DNA of 33,986 nucleotides from a bacterium (GCA_035530055.1 DATKVN010000036.1:1-33986); one strand, 5' to 3'; shown: positions 1 through 11,939, numbered from the stretch's first letter. Translations and numbers: made by a program. The notes: generated by a model not told the origin, from the letters alone.

Positions 1-336
1 CGGCCCATCTGCTGCACTAACTACCAAAACTGCCCCGTCCATTTGTGCTGCCCCAGTAATCATATTCTTCACATAGTCCGCATGCCCGGGACAATCTATG
101 TGCGCATAGTGCCTCTTCTCTGTCTCATATTCCAGATGAGCTATGGCAATGGTTAATCCCCTCTCCTTCTCCTCAGGGGCATTGTCAATCTCATCTACCC
201 TCTTGGCTTCTGCCTTCCCTGTCTTCGACAAACAGAGAAGAATCGCCGCAGTGAGTGTCGTCTTCCCGTGGTCTACATGTCCAATTGTGCCCACATTCAC
301 ATGTGGCTTAGTTCGTACAAACTTCTCCTTGGCCAT
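1..336 (-). CDS. tuf: Elongation factor Tu, N-terminal part (cut by window edge)
   Basis: EF-Tu is the GTPase that delivers aminoacyl-tRNA to the ribosomal A site in the cytoplasm. The 112 visible codons carry the P-loop [11 protein letters not shown] at about residues 18-28, a switch I segment containing EEKERGLTI, and the G3 motif DCPGHADY at about residues 80-87. The ATG at 334-336 is preceded by an AAAGGGGGT ribosome-binding site and lies 23 nt after the fusA stop, so it is the last visible gene of the str-type operon. The 3' part lies outside the window. Identification is secure. Whether a second tuf copy exists cannot be told from here. Confidence 0.97.
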   Translation of the reverse strand, partial: MAKEKFVRTKPHVNVGTIGHVDHGKTTLTAAILLCLSKTGKAEAKRVDEIDNAPEEKERGLTIAIAHLEYETEKRHYAHIDCPGHADYVKNMITGAAQMDGAVLVVSAADGP

Positions 337-359
337 TTTTTTACCCCCTTTAGTTATTT

Positions 360-2432
360 TTAAATTCCTTCAATAATTTCTTTTGCTAATTCCTCCGAAA
401 CCTCATCATAATGGGAAGGCTCCATACTATAGGTTGCTCGACCTTGCGTTAGGGACCGTAAACTGGTAGCATATCCGAACATCTCTGACAGGGGCACAAA
501 ACCATCTACTATCCCCATTTGACTTCGTCTATCTATCTTTGTTATTTTCGTCCGGCGAATGTTAAGGTCACCAAGCACATCTCCTAAATAGTTCTCAGGT
601 ACCACCACCTCCAGTTTCATCACTGGTTCTAATAGAACAGGAGAAGCTTTCTTCATTCCCTTATGGATAGCTATAGCAGCAGCATTCTTAAATGCCAGGG
701 CTGAGGAATCCACTTCATGGAAACTACCATCCACTAATGTTACTTCCAGGTCAACTACTGTATATCCAGCCAGCACGCCCGCTTCCATTGCTTCACGAAC
801 TCCCTTCTCTACAGAAGGAATGTATTCTTTGGGAATTCTTCCCTCTTTTACCTTATCAATAAACCGGATTCCAGAGCCCCTTTCCTGGGGCTTCCCTTTT
901 AACACAACATGCCCATACTGGCCATGGCCACCTGTCTGTTTGATATATTTCCCCTCCTGTTTAAAAGGCTGAGTGATACTCTCTTTATAGGCTACCTGTG
1001 GCTTGCCCACATTTGCTTCCACTTTGAACTCCCTCAACATGCGATTGACAAGAACCTCCAGATGGAGTTCTCCCATCCCCGAGATTATGGTCTGACCCGT
1101 CTCAGGATGAACCTTTATTTTGAAAGTGGGGTCTTCATTCGCCAGGATATTTAAAGTTGTAATCAACTTCTGCTCATCAGTTTTAGTTTTCGGCTCGATA
1201 GCCAGGAAAATAACTGGTTCAGGAAAACGTATCGACTCCAGAATTATCGGATGATGCTGAGCACAGAGGGTATCTCCAGTTGCAGTATTCTTAAGCCCCA
1301 CCACTGCAGCAATATCGCCGGCATATACCATCCCGATATTTTCTCTGCGATTAGCGTGCATTCGCAGAATACGAGTTACTCTCTCCCTTATATCTTTAGT
1401 AGCATTGTATAGATAGGAGCTTGCTTTTATTGTCCCCGAATAGACGCGAAGAAAAGTCAATTTTCCCACATAGGAATCAGCCATTATCTTAAACGCTAAA
1501 GCACTGAAGTTCTCTTCATCGCTGGGTTCTCTCTTCTCTTCTTTTCCGCTTCGGGGATTAACCCCTGATATAGCCGGTAAATCTTTGGGGGAAGGCAAAC
1601 AATCGACCACTCCATCTAAAAGCATCTGAACTCCTTTATTCTTCAGCGACGATCCACAGAAGACAGGAATCATCTTAACTGCAATCGTTGCCTTGCGCAG
1701 AGCTGTAATTATCTCCTCACTCCTTATCTCCTTACCGTGAACGTATTTATCCAATAAGCTATCATCCGTTTCGGAAAGAGCTTCCAGGAGTTCTTCCCGG
1801 TACTTTCTTGCCGAGGGAAGAAATTCCTGTGGAATATCTATCTCCTCATAAGTTACTCCCAAATCCTCTCCCTTATAGAGTCGAGCCTTCATCTGGATCA
1901 AATCGATGACTCCTCTAAAACCCTCCTCTTTACCAAGAGGGATTTGCACGGGATAAGCTTTTGCCCCTAACCTTTCCCTCATCCTGTCTACTACCCAGAA
2001 GAAGTCACTCCCCACGCGGTCCAGCTTATTGACAAAAGTTATCCGGGGAACACTATATTTATCTGCCTGTCGCCAAACTGTTTCTGACTGGGGCTCAACC
2101 CCCTCCACCCCGCAGAAAACCACTATGCATCCATCCAGTACTCTTAAAGACCTCTCAACTTCTACGGTGAAATCAACGTGTCCAGGAGTATCAATAATAT
2201 TTATCCGGCAATCCCGCCAGTGGCAGGTGATCGCTGCCGAAGTAATGGTAATACCTCTCTCCTGCTCCTGTTCCATCCAGTCCATTGTTGCTGTGCCTTC
2301 GTGTACTTCACCCATCTTATAAATCTTCCCGGTATAATATAGGATCCTTTCTGTAGTTGTAGTTTTGCCAGCATCAATATGGGCAACAATTCCTATATTC
2401 CTCACTTTTTCTAACGGAAAATCTCTCTTCAT
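360..2432 (-). CDS. fusA: Elongation factor G
   Basis: EF-G is the translocase GTPase that moves tRNA and mRNA through the ribosome and helps recycle it. The protein has about 690 residues, the usual family length. It shows the P-loop [14 protein letters not shown] near the N-terminus, DTPGHVDF (G3) and NKLDR (G4), followed by the domain II-V sequence typical of EF-G. Two starts are possible: GTG at 2438 and ATG at 2432. I take the ATG because it gives [15 protein letters not shown], a normal EF-G start. Neither has a recognisable Shine-Dalgarno sequence. The 75-nt gap after rpsG is mostly a low-complexity repeat (see 2447-2510), which is unusual for such a highly expressed gene. The order rpsG-fusA-tuf is the standard one. 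Confidence 0.97.
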   Translation of the reverse strand: MKRDFPLEKVRNIGIVAHIDAGKTTTTERILYYTGKIYKMGEVHEGTATMDWMEQEQERGITITSAAITCHWRDCRINIIDTPGHVDFTVEVERSLRVLDGCIVVFCGVEGVEPQSETVWRQADKYSVPRITFVNKLDRVGSDFFWVVDRMRERLGAKAYPVQIPLGKEEGFRGVIDLIQMKARLYKGEDLGVTYEEIDIPQEFLPSARKYREELLEALSETDDSLLDKYVHGKEIRSEEIITALRKATIAVKMIPVFCGSSLKNKGVQMLLDGVVDCLPSPKDLPAISGVNPRSGKEEKREPSDEENFSALAFKIMADSYVGKLTFLRVYSGTIKASSYLYNATKDIRERVTRILRMHANRRENIGMVYAGDIAAVVGLKNTATGDTLCAQHHPIILESIRFPEPVIFLAIEPKTKTDEQKLITTLNILANEDPTFKIKVHPETGQTIISGMGELHLEVLVNRMLREFKVEANVGKPQVAYKESITQPFKQEGKYIKQTGGHGQYGHVVLKGKPQERGSGIRFIDKVKEGRIPKEYIPSVEKGVREAMEAGVLAGYTVVDLEVTLVDGSFHEVDSSALAFKNAAAIAIHKGMKKASPVLLEPVMKLEVVVPENYLGDVLGDLNIRRTKITKIDRRSQMGIVDGFVPLSEMFGYATSLRSLTQGRATYSMEPSHYDEVSEELAKEIIEGI

Positions 2433-2446
2433 AATCACACAAAAAC

Positions 2447-2510
2447 AAAAAAGGGGTCAGATTCATTTTTTCCTAAAAAAAAGAGACCAGGCTACTTTTT
2501 TACTGTCCCT
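2447..2510. repeat. REP-like low-complexity repeat in the rpsG-fusA gap
   Basis: This stretch contains AAAAAAGGGGTCAG (2447-2460), then ATTC, T- and A-runs, GAGACCAGGCTAC and ACTGTCCC. The same 14-mer recurs at 12724-12737. Repeats of the GGGGTCAG / GGGACAG type are commonly seen beside REP-associated Y1 transposases in other genomes; that link is from memory and no transposase gene is present here. The repeat sits where the fusA ribosome-binding site would be expected. Confidence 0.5.
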
Positions 2511-2513
2511 TCT

Positions 2514-2984
2514 TTACCAGCGATAGTGAGCAAAAGCACGGTTGGCTTCAGCCATTTTGTGAAGGTCTACCTTCTTCTTCACTGCCAAACCTTCACTATT
2601 TGCAGCGGCAACTATCTCCGCAGCCAGTCTTTCAAACATGGGCTTACCCTTTCGTAGTCTGGCAAACTGGATTATCCAACGCATTGCTAAGTCGACCGAA
2701 CGTTCCGTATTTACCTCAAGTGGAACCTGATAGGTGGCACCACCAACCCTTCTGGCTTTTACTTCTAAAACAGGTCTCACATTACCTACAGCTTTATTGA
2801 ATGTGTCCATGGGGGGAAGGTTAAGTTTCTTTCCCGCGCTCTCCAGAGCCTGGTAAACAATTTGTTCGGCTATTCTCTTTTTTCCCTTTAACATTATCCT
2901 GTTTGTAAATTTAGTTATAAGCAAACTATTGTAAATATAATCTGTCTCTATTTTTTTTCTTTTTGCTTTTCCTTTTCTTGACAA
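2514..2984 (-). CDS. rpsG: 30S ribosomal protein S7
   Basis: S7 binds the 3' major domain of 16S rRNA, nucleates assembly of the 30S head and contacts E-site tRNA. The 156-aa length matches the family. Recognisable segments are SLLITKFTNRIMLKGKK near residues 20-35, the conserved ARRVGGATYQVP, and the C-terminal HKMAEANRAFAHYRW. The start is TTG at 2982-2984. It is supported by AGGAGG placed 8 nt upstream, and no in-frame ATG fits the family N-terminus. The gene lies between rpsL and fusA as in most bacteria. A palindrome cluster separates it from rpsL. Confidence 0.96.
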   Translation of the reverse strand: MSRKGKAKRKKIETDYIYNSLLITKFTNRIMLKGKKRIAEQIVYQALESAGKKLNLPPMDTFNKAVGNVRPVLEVKARRVGGATYQVPLEVNTERSVDLAMRWIIQFARLRKGKPMFERLAAEIVAAANSEGLAVKKKVDLHKMAEANRAFAHYRW

Positions 2985-3032
2985 GACCTCAACCTCCTAT
3001 TTCCGTTAAAACTGTGACTCCAAAAGACTCTT

Positions 3033-3080
3033 GAGTAGCACCGCTTGCGGTGCGTTAACGCGAGACAAGTCTCGCTACTC
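3033..3080. repeat. Cloverleaf-like cluster of nested palindromes between rpsL and rpsG
   Basis: An outer GAGTAGC (3033-3039) pairs with GCTACTC (3074-3080). Inside lie GCACCGC/GCGGTGC (3038-3044 and 3047-3053), the palindrome GCGTTAACGC (3052-3061) and GCGAGAC/GTCTCGC (3060-3066 and 3069-3075). All arms are perfect, so the transcript or single-stranded DNA could form a three-way junction. There is no following T-run, so it does not look like a terminator. It resembles a REP/MITE-type insertion, or a structure affecting mRNA processing inside the operon. Confidence 0.6.
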
Positions 3081-3089
3081 CTTATCTTT

Positions 3090-3482
3090 TTAAGCTGCTG
3101 ACGGAGCTACAGTCTTTACTCTTTTTGTACCGTACTTCGAGCGCCCCTTTTTCCTATCGGTTACCCCGGCAGTATCTAAGATGCCTCGCACTATATGGTA
3201 ACGGACCCCTGGCAGATCCTTTACTCTTCCGCCTCGAATTAAAACTATGGAATGCTCTTGCAAATTGTGCCCTATTCCGGGTATATAAGCAGTCACTTCC
3301 ATACCGTTACTCAATTTCACCCGTGCCACTTTTCTAAGTGCTGAATTGGGCTTCTTGGGTGTCGTAGTATAAACACGAATACAGACCCCTCTCTTTTGAG
3401 AACACCCGTCTAAGGCGGGTGTCTTTGCTTTCTGTTTAATCTTTTTTCTACCTTTTTTTATTAGTTGATTAATTGTAGGCAT
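3090..3482 (-). CDS. rpsL: 30S ribosomal protein S12
   Basis: S12 lies at the decoding centre of the 30S subunit and controls accuracy. The protein has 130 aa from the canonical start [14 protein letters not shown]. It carries [18 protein letters not shown] at about residues 40-57 and [13 protein letters not shown] at about residues 84-96. The lysines associated with streptomycin sensitivity (K43/K44 and K88) are unchanged, as is the Asp89 position modified by RimO in other bacteria. The reading frame is open 30 codons further upstream, but that part encodes a hairpin-rich leader and is not S12. The nearest purine-rich site (AGGGGGG) is about 17 nt upstream of the ATG, which is longer than ideal. 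Confidence 0.96.
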   Translation of the reverse strand: MPTINQLIKKGRKKIKQKAKTPALDGCSQKRGVCIRVYTTTPKKPNSALRKVARVKLSNGMEVTAYIPGIGHNLQEHSIVLIRGGRVKDLPGVRYHIVRGILDTAGVTDRKKGRSKYGTKRVKTVAPSAA

Positions 3483-3540
3483 TTTAATCCCGCGTTTCGC
3501 CCCCCTTTTCATCTCAAAGATCGTTTTTTCTGACCTTCCC

Positions 3541-3592
3541 CCCCCGATTCTATCGGGGGATTTCAATCTCATAAAGCCTTCCTTTCGGAAGG
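3541..3592. repeat. Two perfect hairpins in the rpoC-rpsL spacer
   Basis: CCCCCGAT/ATCGGGGG (3541-3548 and 3552-3559) belongs to the dispersed CCCGAT palindrome family seen in five other places in this window. CCTTCC/GGAAGG (3577-3582 and 3587-3592) closes a GAAA tetraloop on the minus strand. Neither has a T-run, so they are more likely processing or stability structures, or repeat insertions, in the 132-nt spacer than terminators. Confidence 0.55.
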
Positions 3593-3614
3593 AATCCAGC
3601 TCAAGCTTTCAGCA

Positions 3615-6600
3615 TTAGGTTTCCAACTCTTTCTGATAGTTAACTATTCCTGTCCCTGCAGGAATTAATCTTCCTATTATGACATTTTCCTTCAATCCTT
3701 GCAAATTATCACTCTCGCCAGAGAGAGCAGCATTTGTCAAAACCCGCGTGGTCTCCTGAAAACTGGCAGCAGAGATAAAGCTCTCACTGGAGAGAGCAGC
3801 CTTAGTTATACCTAAAAGAACTGGGCGGTACTGAATGGGCTTTTTATGCTTAGACTTAATCTTTTTATTTTCTTCTATAACTCTCGTTTTCTTAACTGTC
3901 TCTCCCACAAGAAAGCTGCTATCCCCACTATCTTCGATGCGAACGTTGGACAGCATTTGCCGTACAATAGCTTCAATGTGTTTATCGTTAATTCTCACTC
4001 CCTGCAACCGATACACTTCTTGTATCTCATTAACTAAATATTCTTGTACCTCTTTATCTCCTTTTACCCTGAGAATGTCACGGGGGTTGATGGGGCCGTC
4101 GGTTAAAGGAGCCGCCTCCGCTACTCTGTCTCCTTCGTAAACAACCAGATGGCAGTCTGGTGGTATGGGATACTCCTTGGGTTCTCCTATATCAGGGATA
4201 ACCGTTACTTTAAATGCTCCTTTCTTAGTAGTCCCTAGCTTTACTACGCCACTAATTTCAGAAATAACTGCACTGTTCTTGGGGTTTCTGGCTTCGAATA
4301 GATCGGAGATTCTTGGCAACCCACCAGTAATATCACGCGGCTTGTAATCGACCTGGGGAATCTTGCATAAAACATCTCCTTGAGAAACTTCCGCTCCGTT
4401 TTCCACCACAATGTGCGTATCCACAGGTAAAAGGTAAGACCCTAATTTTTTTCGACTCTTATCAACTACTTCTATGCGGGGTCTGAGTTTCTCCGAACGG
4501 TAGGGAATAATTACTCTTTCCTTTAAACCTGTATTTCGATTTATCTCCTCATGCAGGCTTACGCCATCAATAATATCTTCCAATCTAACCTTGCCGGGAA
4601 CTTCAGAAATAATCGGCATGGAATAAGGATCCCATTCCACCAGGAGTTCCCCTTTTTTAACTTTCTTATTTTCTTTAACTTTCAACCGCGCACCGTAAGG
4701 AACCAATTGATATTGTTCTTTGCTTTGCCTCTTTGAAGATTTAACACTTATCTCACCATTACGACTAACCACAATCAGTTGTTCCTGTTTATTCTTTATT
4801 GTACGGATAGTATGATATTTAATTGCTCCATCCTCTTTAGCTACGATCGAGGACTTCTTCACCAGTCCTGTAGCAGTCCCTCCGATATGAAAGGTTCTAA
4901 GAGTAAGCTGCGTCCCGGGTTCGCCAATAGATTGTGCTGCCACGACCCCCACAGCTAAGCCAACTTCAGCCAGCTTTCCTGTAGTCAAATCTATACCGTA
5001 GCACTTGGAGCAAATGCCTCTCGTAGTCTCACAGGTTAAAACTGAACGGATTCTAATCCGTTCAATATCAGCTTCCTGGATCTTCTTCGCTATCTCGGGA
5101 GTGATTATTTCTCCTGTTTCTACAATGACCTCATCAGTTAAAGGATGGGCGACCCTATCAATGCTTATACGCCCTGCAATCCGCTCACTTAAAGATTCAA
5201 TAAGCTCATCACCCTCTTTTAATTCACTCACGCGAACACCATTCATTGTGCCACAATCTTCCTCATTAATTACAACATTATGGGCAACATCGACGAGTCT
5301 CCTGGTAAGGTATCCAGCATCCGCGGTTTTCAAGGCTGTATCGGCTAAGCCCTTGCGTCCCCCGTGTGTGGATATGAAGTATTCCAGAACCGTCAGTCCT
5401 TCCCTAAAGTTAGATTCAATGGGAGATTCTATAATTTCTCCCACTTTACCAGTAATTCTCTTTTCCGGCCTGGCCATTAACCCGCGCATACCGGCAAGTT
5501 GTCTAATCTGCTGAACAGAGCCCCTTGCTCCAGATTCAGCCATAAGGTATATGGAATTAAACTTAGGAGTCCCTTCCTTAGCCACCTCCAGCCCCTGGTT
5601 TTTTAACTCCATAAACATAGTATCCGCTATTTTATTGGTCACGCTGGTCCAGATATCGATAATATTATTATACCTCTCCGCCTCAGTAATTAAACCCTGC
5701 CTATAATTTGATTCAATCTTTTTTACCTGAGATCTGGCTGATTCCAATAACTGTTCCTTTATCCGAGGAGTTTTCATATCATCGAGGGAGATGGTAATTC
5801 CAGATTTGGTAACATATTTAAAACCTAATGCTTTTACTTCATCGAGCAAAGCCAATGTCCTGTAATTGCCCAGTTGGTGAAAACACCTCTGAATTAAATC
5901 TGCCAAGATTTTCTTATCGATTACTGTATTGACAAAGCGAAGTTTCTCGGGGAGAACCTGGTTGAATAGAATTCTGCCCACAGTTGTATAGTCTCTCCAC
6001 CTATCAGGGTTAATGAAGTCTTCTTTTTCCCAATCGTCCCGTTCTCTAATTTTATTAATTCCTCTCACTTTTATCCGGGCGTGAAGGTCGACTTCACCCT
6101 CCTCATGGGCTACGGCAACTTCATCTACACTGGCAAAGATGAATCCCTCTCCTTTTACTCCTTTTTTCTCTTTAGTCAAATAACAGCACCCTAAAACTAT
6201 GTCCTGTGTTGGCGTTACAATCGATTGTCCATTGGCTGGAGAAAGGATATTATTTGCTGCCGACATAAGCACCTTTGCTTCCATGCAAGCTTCAGCAGAT
6301 AAGGGCACGTGCACTGCCATTTGGTCACCGTCAAAATCTGCATTGAATGCTGCGCAAACCAAAGGATGTAATTGGATTGCTTTGCCTTCGATCAAAACTG
6401 GTTGAAAGGCCTGAATTCCTAACCGATGGAGGGTGGGAGCTCTATTAAGTAGAACAGGATGGTCACGGATCACCTTTTCCAGAATATCGAAAACAACTGG
6501 AGTCCGCTTTTCCAGTTCCTTCTTAGCACTCTTCAAAGTGGTCACGTGTCCCTGAGAGATTAACTCATTTAAAATAAACGGCTTGAATAATTCCAGGGCC

Positions 6601-7727
6601 ATCTCTTTGGGCAGGCCACACTGGTGTATCTTCAGATGGGGACCAACGACGATAACAGAACGACCAGAATAATCGACTCTCTTGCCCAGTAAATTCTGGC
6701 GGAAGCGCCCCTGTTTCCCTTTCAGAATATCTGAGAGAGATTTCAATGGCCGATTGCCAGGACCATTAACTGTCTTACCCCGGGCTCCGTTTTCAAATAG
6801 AGCATCCACGGCTTCTTGAAGCAAGCGCTTCTCAGAATGGATCATTACTGCGGGGGCTTTCAGATTTTCAATATGTTTCAACCTATTATTTCGATTAATT
6901 ATTCTTCTGTATAAATCGTTCAAATCGGAAGAAGCAAACCTTCCTCCTTCCAGAGGAACTAATGGTCTAAGTTCTGGAGGAATCACGGGAATACAGTCAA
7001 GGACCAGCCACTCTGGTTTGTTTCCTGATTTAATAAAGCCATCGATTATCCTCAGCTGTTTCACCACCCTTGTCCTGGTAGTTTGCGCTATCTCCTCCTT
7101 TATTTTTGATCTCAACTCCTCAGCCATCTTAACCAAATCTATTTCTTTAAGCAAAGTCTTTATTGCCGATGCTCCTATCTCTGCTTTAAACGCTCTCTCA
7201 CCATATTCTGTTTTGTATCTCTCATATTCTTCCTGTGAGAGAAGTTGCTTTTTAAATAAGCCTTGCACTTTCCCCGGATCAACTACAACGTAAGCGGCAT
7301 AATAAACAACTCTTTCCAAATCTCCCAGCTTCATATTCAAAAGCATGCCAATTCGAGAAGGGGGCTTTCTCAAAAACCAGATATGAGAAACGGGCACGGC
7401 CAATTCTATATGGCCCATTCTTTCCCTTCTCACGTTAGACTCGGTAACTTCAACTCCACAACGATCGCAGATAATTCCTTTATGTTTGGACCACTTATAT
7501 TTGCCACAACTACATTCATAATCCTTAACTGGCCCAAAAATTCTCTCACAAAATAGACCCTCCCATTCCGGCTTGAAAGTGCGATAGTTGATCGTTTCTG
7601 GTTTTTTAACTTCGCCATAAGACCAGCCTCTTATCCGTTCCGGAGAAGCTAAATATAAACGAATGGATTTAAAATCACTGTAGTCCAATTTTTCTCTAAA
7701 TTTTTTTATTCTCGCTTTCTTAACCAA
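3615..7727 (-). CDS. rpoC: DNA-directed RNA polymerase subunit beta'
   Basis: This is the beta' subunit of RNA polymerase, carrying the catalytic magnesium site. It has 1370 aa, close to the usual size. The N-terminal zinc ribbon uses Cys72, Cys74, Cys87 and Cys90. The catalytic loop NADFDGDQM lies at residues 462-470, with the metal-binding aspartates at 464, 466 and 468. A second zinc site is formed by a Cys near residue 825 (EEDCGTMNG) plus [11 protein letters not shown] near 897-907. The start is TTG at 7725-7727, preceded by GAGGTGG at short distance. It is 42 nt downstream of rpoB and continues into rpsL, so the beta and str operons appear joined. No truncation or frameshift is seen. 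Confidence 0.98.
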   Translation of the reverse strand: MVKKARIKKFREKLDYSDFKSIRLYLASPERIRGWSYGEVKKPETINYRTFKPEWEGLFCERIFGPVKDYECSCGKYKWSKHKGIICDRCGVEVTESNVRRERMGHIELAVPVSHIWFLRKPPSRIGMLLNMKLGDLERVVYYAAYVVVDPGKVQGLFKKQLLSQEEYERYKTEYGERAFKAEIGASAIKTLLKEIDLVKMAEELRSKIKEEIAQTTRTRVVKQLRIIDGFIKSGNKPEWLVLDCIPVIPPELRPLVPLEGGRFASSDLNDLYRRIINRNNRLKHIENLKAPAVMIHSEKRLLQEAVDALFENGARGKTVNGPGNRPLKSLSDILKGKQGRFRQNLLGKRVDYSGRSVIVVGPHLKIHQCGLPKEMALELFKPFILNELISQGHVTTLKSAKKELEKRTPVVFDILEKVIRDHPVLLNRAPTLHRLGIQAFQPVLIEGKAIQLHPLVCAAFNADFDGDQMAVHVPLSAEACMEAKVLMSAANNILSPANGQSIVTPTQDIVLGCCYLTKEKKGVKGEGFIFASVDEVAVAHEEGEVDLHARIKVRGINKIRERDDWEKEDFINPDRWRDYTTVGRILFNQVLPEKLRFVNTVIDKKILADLIQRCFHQLGNYRTLALLDEVKALGFKYVTKSGITISLDDMKTPRIKEQLLESARSQVKKIESNYRQGLITEAERYNNIIDIWTSVTNKIADTMFMELKNQGLEVAKEGTPKFNSIYLMAESGARGSVQQIRQLAGMRGLMARPEKRITGKVGEIIESPIESNFREGLTVLEYFISTHGGRKGLADTALKTADAGYLTRRLVDVAHNVVINEEDCGTMNGVRVSELKEGDELIESLSERIAGRISIDRVAHPLTDEVIVETGEIITPEIAKKIQEADIERIRIRSVLTCETTRGICSKCYGIDLTTGKLAEVGLAVGVVAAQSIGEPGTQLTLRTFHIGGTATGLVKKSSIVAKEDGAIKYHTIRTIKNKQEQLIVVSRNGEISVKSSKRQSKEQYQLVPYGARLKVKENKKVKKGELLVEWDPYSMPIISEVPGKVRLEDIIDGVSLHEEINRNTGLKERVIIPYRSEKLRPRIEVVDKSRKKLGSYLLPVDTHIVVENGAEVSQGDVLCKIPQVDYKPRDITGGLPRISDLFEARNPKNSAVISEISGVVKLGTTKKGAFKVTVIPDIGEPKEYPIPPDCHLVVYEGDRVAEAAPLTDGPINPRDILRVKGDKEVQEYLVNEIQEVYRLQGVRINDKHIEAIVRQMLSNVRIEDSGDSSFLVGETVKKTRVIEENKKIKSKHKKPIQYRPVLLGITKAALSSESFISAASFQETTRVLTNAALSGESDNLQGLKENVIIGRLIPAGTGIVNYQKELET

Positions 7728-7769
7728 TTTACCACCTCACCTCTAAAATTCAGAACTAATGATTTGTTC

Positions 7770-10700
7770 TTATTTTTGGAGTTCCACATTCAGACCTAAG
7801 GCTTGAAGCTCCTTTACCAATACTTTAAACGACTCGGGCACCCCTGATTCCTCTATCGGTTCTCCTTTCACAATTGCCTCATACATTTTGGTGCGGCCAA
7901 TGACATCATCGCTCTTCACGGTCAAAAATTCCTTTAAAATATAAGCTGCACCGTATCCCTCTACTGCCCAGACTTCCATCTCCCCAAACCTCTGGCCACC
8001 AAACTGCGCTTTCCCGCCCAGGGGCTGTCGGGTAATCAGTGAGTAGGGACCTATAGAACGAGCATGAATTTTATCTTCTACCAAATGTGCCAGTTTCATA
8101 ATATACATATATCCCACTGTAATTTTCTCTCCCATAGGCTCGCCAGTCAGGCCATCATACAGGGTAATTTTACCATCCTCAGGAAGTTTTGCTTGTTTCA
8201 ACTTACTTCTTATTTCTTTTTCTTTCGCTCCATCGAAGATGGGTGAAACCATCTGCACACCCAACTCATGGGCAGCCCAGCCCAATTCTGCCTCCAGAAT
8301 CTGCCCCACATTCATACGGGAAGGAATGGACAAAGGGTTCAACACTATATCCACGGGAGTCCCGTCGGGCAAATAGGGCATATCCTCAGCAGGTAGGATG
8401 CTGGCGACAACACCCTTATTCCCATGCCTACCCGCCAACTTATCACCTGCGGCGATCTTCCTCTTACTTACTACGAAAACCTTCACCAATTTGTTAACTG
8501 TAACCGGCAAGTCATCCCCTTGACGGAGATTCTCCTGCGTTTTCTTCTTATTTCTCTTCAGCTTCTCTATTTGAAATTCAGTTAATCTATTGATTTTTTC
8601 TTCCTCTCCCTTACTCAACTTTTTCGCCCGGGCAAGTGCTTTTTTCCTCTTTTGCCTCAAATCGAAAATCAGTTTACTATATTGCTGATCGATCTCCTTC
8701 GACTTCTTTAGCTCTTGGTCCTTGGAAATTTTCCCCTTACGGATGAACACCCGGACATCCAAGACCTTGCCCTCTACCCCAGGAGGGACTCTCAGCGAAG
8801 CATCTTGAACTTCCTCAGCTTTCTTTCCAAAAATCACCCTTAATAACCTCTCTTCAGGAGTAGCCCTGGTCTCGCCCTTGGGAGTAACCTTCCCCACAAG
8901 GATATCTCCAGGATAGACATAAGCTCCAATATACACTATACCATTCTCATTCAGATTCTTCAGAGCCTCTTCTCCCACATTAGGAATATCTCGGGTTATC
9001 TCTTCTGATCCTATGGTTAAATCACGAGCATCGACTTCAAATTCTTGAATATGAATTGAAGTGAAAATGTCATCCCTGACCAGTCTTTCGTTAACTAAGA
9101 TCGCATCTTCAAAATTGTATCCACCCCAGGACATAAAAGCCACCAGAACATTTCTGCCCAAAGCAAGCCCTCCCTGACAGGTAGCTGGGCCATCGGCAAT
9201 TACTTGACCTTTCCTGACATGGTCGCCTGCCTTAACAGTAGGAAGCTGATTCACACATGTATCCTGATTACTCCGCTTATACTTTTTCAAATGGTAAATA
9301 TCTACAGGACTATTTTTATTTTTGTCATCTTCGCCACACCAAACTATAATTTGATCCGCTCTCACGCTCTCCACGCGACCAGCCCGCCGAGCAATCACCA
9401 CCACTCCAGAATCCCGGGCTACCGCTTCCTCAATGCCCGTGACCACCAGTGGCTCCTCACAGACAAGAAGAGGAACCGCCTGCCTTTGCATATTAGAACC
9501 CATTAAGGCACGATTAGCATCGTCGTGTTCTAAAAAGGGAATTAACCCAGCCGAGGCACCCACAAGCTGTTTCGGTGAGATGTCCATAAGATCTATCTCT
9601 TTTGGCGAAACCAGAGAAAAATCTCCCCGACAACGGGTGGCTACCAAGTCTTCTTTAAATTTGCCTTCCTCACTTATGGGAGTATTTGCCTGAGCAATTA
9701 CATACTCATCCTCTCGGTCAGCAGTGAGATACTCAATCTGGTCAGTAACTCTTTCTCTAATTATTTTACGGTAAGGTGTCTCAATAAGTCCGTACTTATT
9801 GATCCGTGCATAAAGTGACAAACTGGTAATCAAACCTATGTTTGGACCTTCAGGAGTTTCAATGGGACAAATCCGACCATAATGGGAATGGTGAACATCG
9901 CGCACTTCAAAACCAGCCCTTTTGCGATTCAGTCCCCCGGGGCCCAAGGCAGAGAGCCTTCTCTTGTGAGTAAGTTCAGCCAGAGGGTTTGTCTGGTCCA
10001 TAAATTGAGATAGTTGACTAGTCCCGAAAAATTTCCGAATAACTCCCACCACTGGAGCAGTATTGATTATATCCCGAGCACTTATTGTTTCACTACTCTG
10101 CATATTCATTCTCTCCCTAACTAAACGAGCCATATGGGAAAGTCCAATTCTTATCTGATTCTCCAAAAGCTCACCTACCGAACGGACACGACGATTCCCC
10201 AGGTGATCGATATCGTCTATTTCTCCACCAGTTCCATTATTTAAATCGATAAGATACTTAATTGTGGCTAAAATGTCCTGCAGACATAGGGTTCGCCTTG
10301 TCTCTAGAGGGATTTCCAATTTCTTACTGTCCCTGGTTCCAAAATAGTAGTTGCTGCGACAAATAGTCTCCTGCAGTTGAGTAGGTAATTCAGATCTCAT
10401 CTTTTCCAATACAGAAGATAGTTTTCTATTTATTTTGTAGCGTCCAACTTTAGATAAATCGTATTTTTTAGTCCTGAACAACAACGTATCAAAGAACGCT
10501 ATTGCCGATTCTTCGGTAATATATTCCTGCGCGCGCAACCTGCGAAATATGTCCAGTATTGCTTGAGCCTGCGATTTAATTCTGTCCCTTTTTAAGGTTT
10601 CATGAATAGTTACATCGTTAATAGTAGGATCAAATTTCAACACTTCAACTTTGCTAATTTCTACCCTGATTATTCTCTTTGCTAACTCCAGAGTAATCTG

Positions 10701-11510
10701 TTCGTTGGGCTCTGCTAATATCTCCCCAGTCTTTTTGTCAATTATATCGGAAGCAAGGATCTTGCCTGATAAGGAAGAAGTAATTTTTTGTATATTATGT
10801 GAGGTGCCGGTTTTTAAATGAATGGTCTCCGTGTTATAAAACGCGTGTAAAATCTCAGAGTGAGTTTCCAAACCCAATGCCTTCAACAGCACGCTCGCCG
10901 GAAGTTTTCTCTTTTTATCGATCTTAACAAAAAGCGCATTATTGTTGTCGAATTCGAACTCTACCCAAGCTCCCCGATATGGTATAATACTGGCCACATA
11001 GAGTCTTTTACCATAAGATGATATCTTTATCTTTTTGGTCCCCGGTTCCTGGTCTTCTTCAAAAATGACTCCAGGCGAGCGGTGCAATTGATTGACTACC
11101 ACTCGCTCGGCACCATTAATAATGAAGGTTCCGGTATCAGTCATACAAGGAAGATTGCATAGGTATACGGTTTGTTCTTTAAAGATTGGCTTTTTACGAG
11201 TTTCTTTCTTGATCTCCAACTTCACTCTTATCTTTAATGGCCTGGCATACATTATGTCTTTATTTATCGCTTCTGTCTTATCGTACTTAGGCTCTTCTAA
11301 AATATATTCCACAAAGCTCAATCGTAGCGTTTGGTCGACATTATCAATAGGGAAGATATCCTCAAAAGCCGCCTGAAGACCCTGCCTCTTCCTTTTTTCA
11401 GGGGGGACGTCCTTCTGCAAAAATTCTTCAAAGGAAGCTTTCTGCACCTCAATGAGATTAGGGATATCCATAATTGAAGGAATCCGTGCGAAATCTATTT
11501 TCTTCGCCAA
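7770..11510 (-). CDS. rpoB: DNA-directed RNA polymerase subunit beta
   Basis: This is the beta subunit of RNA polymerase. The rifampicin pocket reads [20 protein letters not shown] followed by LSALGPGG, with the residues equivalent to E. coli Asp516, His526 and Ser531 unchanged. Other landmarks are [22 protein letters not shown] and [18 protein letters not shown]. The frame is open to a GTG at 11519, but that GTG overlaps the AGGAGG at 11519-11524. The TTG at 11508-11510 sits exactly 8 nt after AGGAGG, the same geometry as rpsG, so I place the start there ([12 protein letters not shown], 1246 aa). It follows rplL with a 36-nt gap. Confidence 0.97.
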   Translation of the reverse strand: MAKKIDFARIPSIMDIPNLIEVQKASFEEFLQKDVPPEKRKRQGLQAAFEDIFPIDNVDQTLRLSFVEYILEEPKYDKTEAINKDIMYARPLKIRVKLEIKKETRKKPIFKEQTVYLCNLPCMTDTGTFIINGAERVVVNQLHRSPGVIFEEDQEPGTKKIKISSYGKRLYVASIIPYRGAWVEFEFDNNNALFVKIDKKRKLPASVLLKALGLETHSEILHAFYNTETIHLKTGTSHNIQKITSSLSGKILASDIIDKKTGEILAEPNEQITLELAKRIIRVEISKVEVLKFDPTINDVTIHETLKRDRIKSQAQAILDIFRRLRAQEYITEESAIAFFDTLLFRTKKYDLSKVGRYKINRKLSSVLEKMRSELPTQLQETICRSNYYFGTRDSKKLEIPLETRRTLCLQDILATIKYLIDLNNGTGGEIDDIDHLGNRRVRSVGELLENQIRIGLSHMARLVRERMNMQSSETISARDIINTAPVVGVIRKFFGTSQLSQFMDQTNPLAELTHKRRLSALGPGGLNRKRAGFEVRDVHHSHYGRICPIETPEGPNIGLITSLSLYARINKYGLIETPYRKIIRERVTDQIEYLTADREDEYVIAQANTPISEEGKFKEDLVATRCRGDFSLVSPKEIDLMDISPKQLVGASAGLIPFLEHDDANRALMGSNMQRQAVPLLVCEEPLVVTGIEEAVARDSGVVVIARRAGRVESVRADQIIVWCGEDDKNKNSPVDIYHLKKYKRSNQDTCVNQLPTVKAGDHVRKGQVIADGPATCQGGLALGRNVLVAFMSWGGYNFEDAILVNERLVRDDIFTSIHIQEFEVDARDLTIGSEEITRDIPNVGEEALKNLNENGIVYIGAYVYPGDILVGKVTPKGETRATPEERLLRVIFGKKAEEVQDASLRVPPGVEGKVLDVRVFIRKGKISKDQELKKSKEIDQQYSKLIFDLRQKRKKALARAKKLSKGEEEKINRLTEFQIEKLKRNKKKTQENLRQGDDLPVTVNKLVKVFVVSKRKIAAGDKLAGRHGNKGVVASILPAEDMPYLPDGTPVDIVLNPLSIPSRMNVGQILEAELGWAAHELGVQMVSPIFDGAKEKEIRSKLKQAKLPEDGKITLYDGLTGEPMGEKITVGYMYIMKLAHLVEDKIHARSIGPYSLITRQPLGGKAQFGGQRFGEMEVWAVEGYGAAYILKEFLTVKSDDVIGRTKMYEAIVKGEPIEESGVPESFKVLVKELQALGLNVELQK

Positions 11511-11546
11511 ATCAGACACCTCCTAATTTTGTAATTTCAAAATTTT

Positions 11547-11936
11547 TTATTTAATTTCTGCTTCTGCTCCAACTTCTTTTATCTTATTTTTGATTTCTTC
11601 TGCCGCATTCTTATCTATTCCTTCCTTCACTGCCTTTGGCGTATTATCTACCAGGTCCTTTGCCTCTTTCAGTCCTAAACCAGTAAGTTCACGCACGACC
11701 TTTATTACCTGAATCTTTTTGTCACCAATTTTCGTCAAAATAACACTAAATTCGGTCTGCTCTTCAGCCTTAGCCGCTTCCGGTTGAGCTCCCGCTGCTA
11801 CACCAACTGGAGCTAAAGAGGCAGCACTAACTCCGAACTTCTCTTCCAGAGCCTTTACCAGCTCAGACAATTCCAGCACACTCATCTTTTCAATTGTCTG
11901 GATAATCTCGTCTTTACTCTTCTTCGCAGTGGTCAT
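11547..11936 (-). CDS. rplL: 50S ribosomal protein L7/L12
   Basis: L7/L12 forms the multimeric stalk of the 50S subunit that recruits translation GTPases. At 129 aa it has the typical N-terminal dimerisation helix region, an Ala/Glu/Pro-rich hinge at about residues 40-60, and a C-terminal domain with [20 protein letters not shown] and [12 protein letters not shown]. The ATG at 11934-11936 follows AAAGGAGGAATAAAAG. It starts 3 nt after the rplJ stop, and the pair is normally co-transcribed and translationally coupled. Confidence 0.97.
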   Translation of the reverse strand: MTTAKKSKDEIIQTIEKMSVLELSELVKALEEKFGVSAASLAPVGVAAGAQPEAAKAEEQTEFSVILTKIGDKKIQVIKVVRELTGLGLKEAKDLVDNTPKAVKEGIDKNAAEEIKNKIKEVGAEAEIK

Positions 11937-11939
11937 CTT

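Noticed and set aside
3483-3572. 30-codon N-terminal extension of S12
   Set aside because: It covers the CCCGAT palindrome and does not resemble S12, whose canonical start MPTINQ is at 3482.
5005-5514. Long plus-strand open frame opposite rpoC, and similar ones opposite serS, rtcB and gyrA
   Set aside because: These are antisense shadows of highly conserved genes, without ribosome-binding sites or family resemblance.
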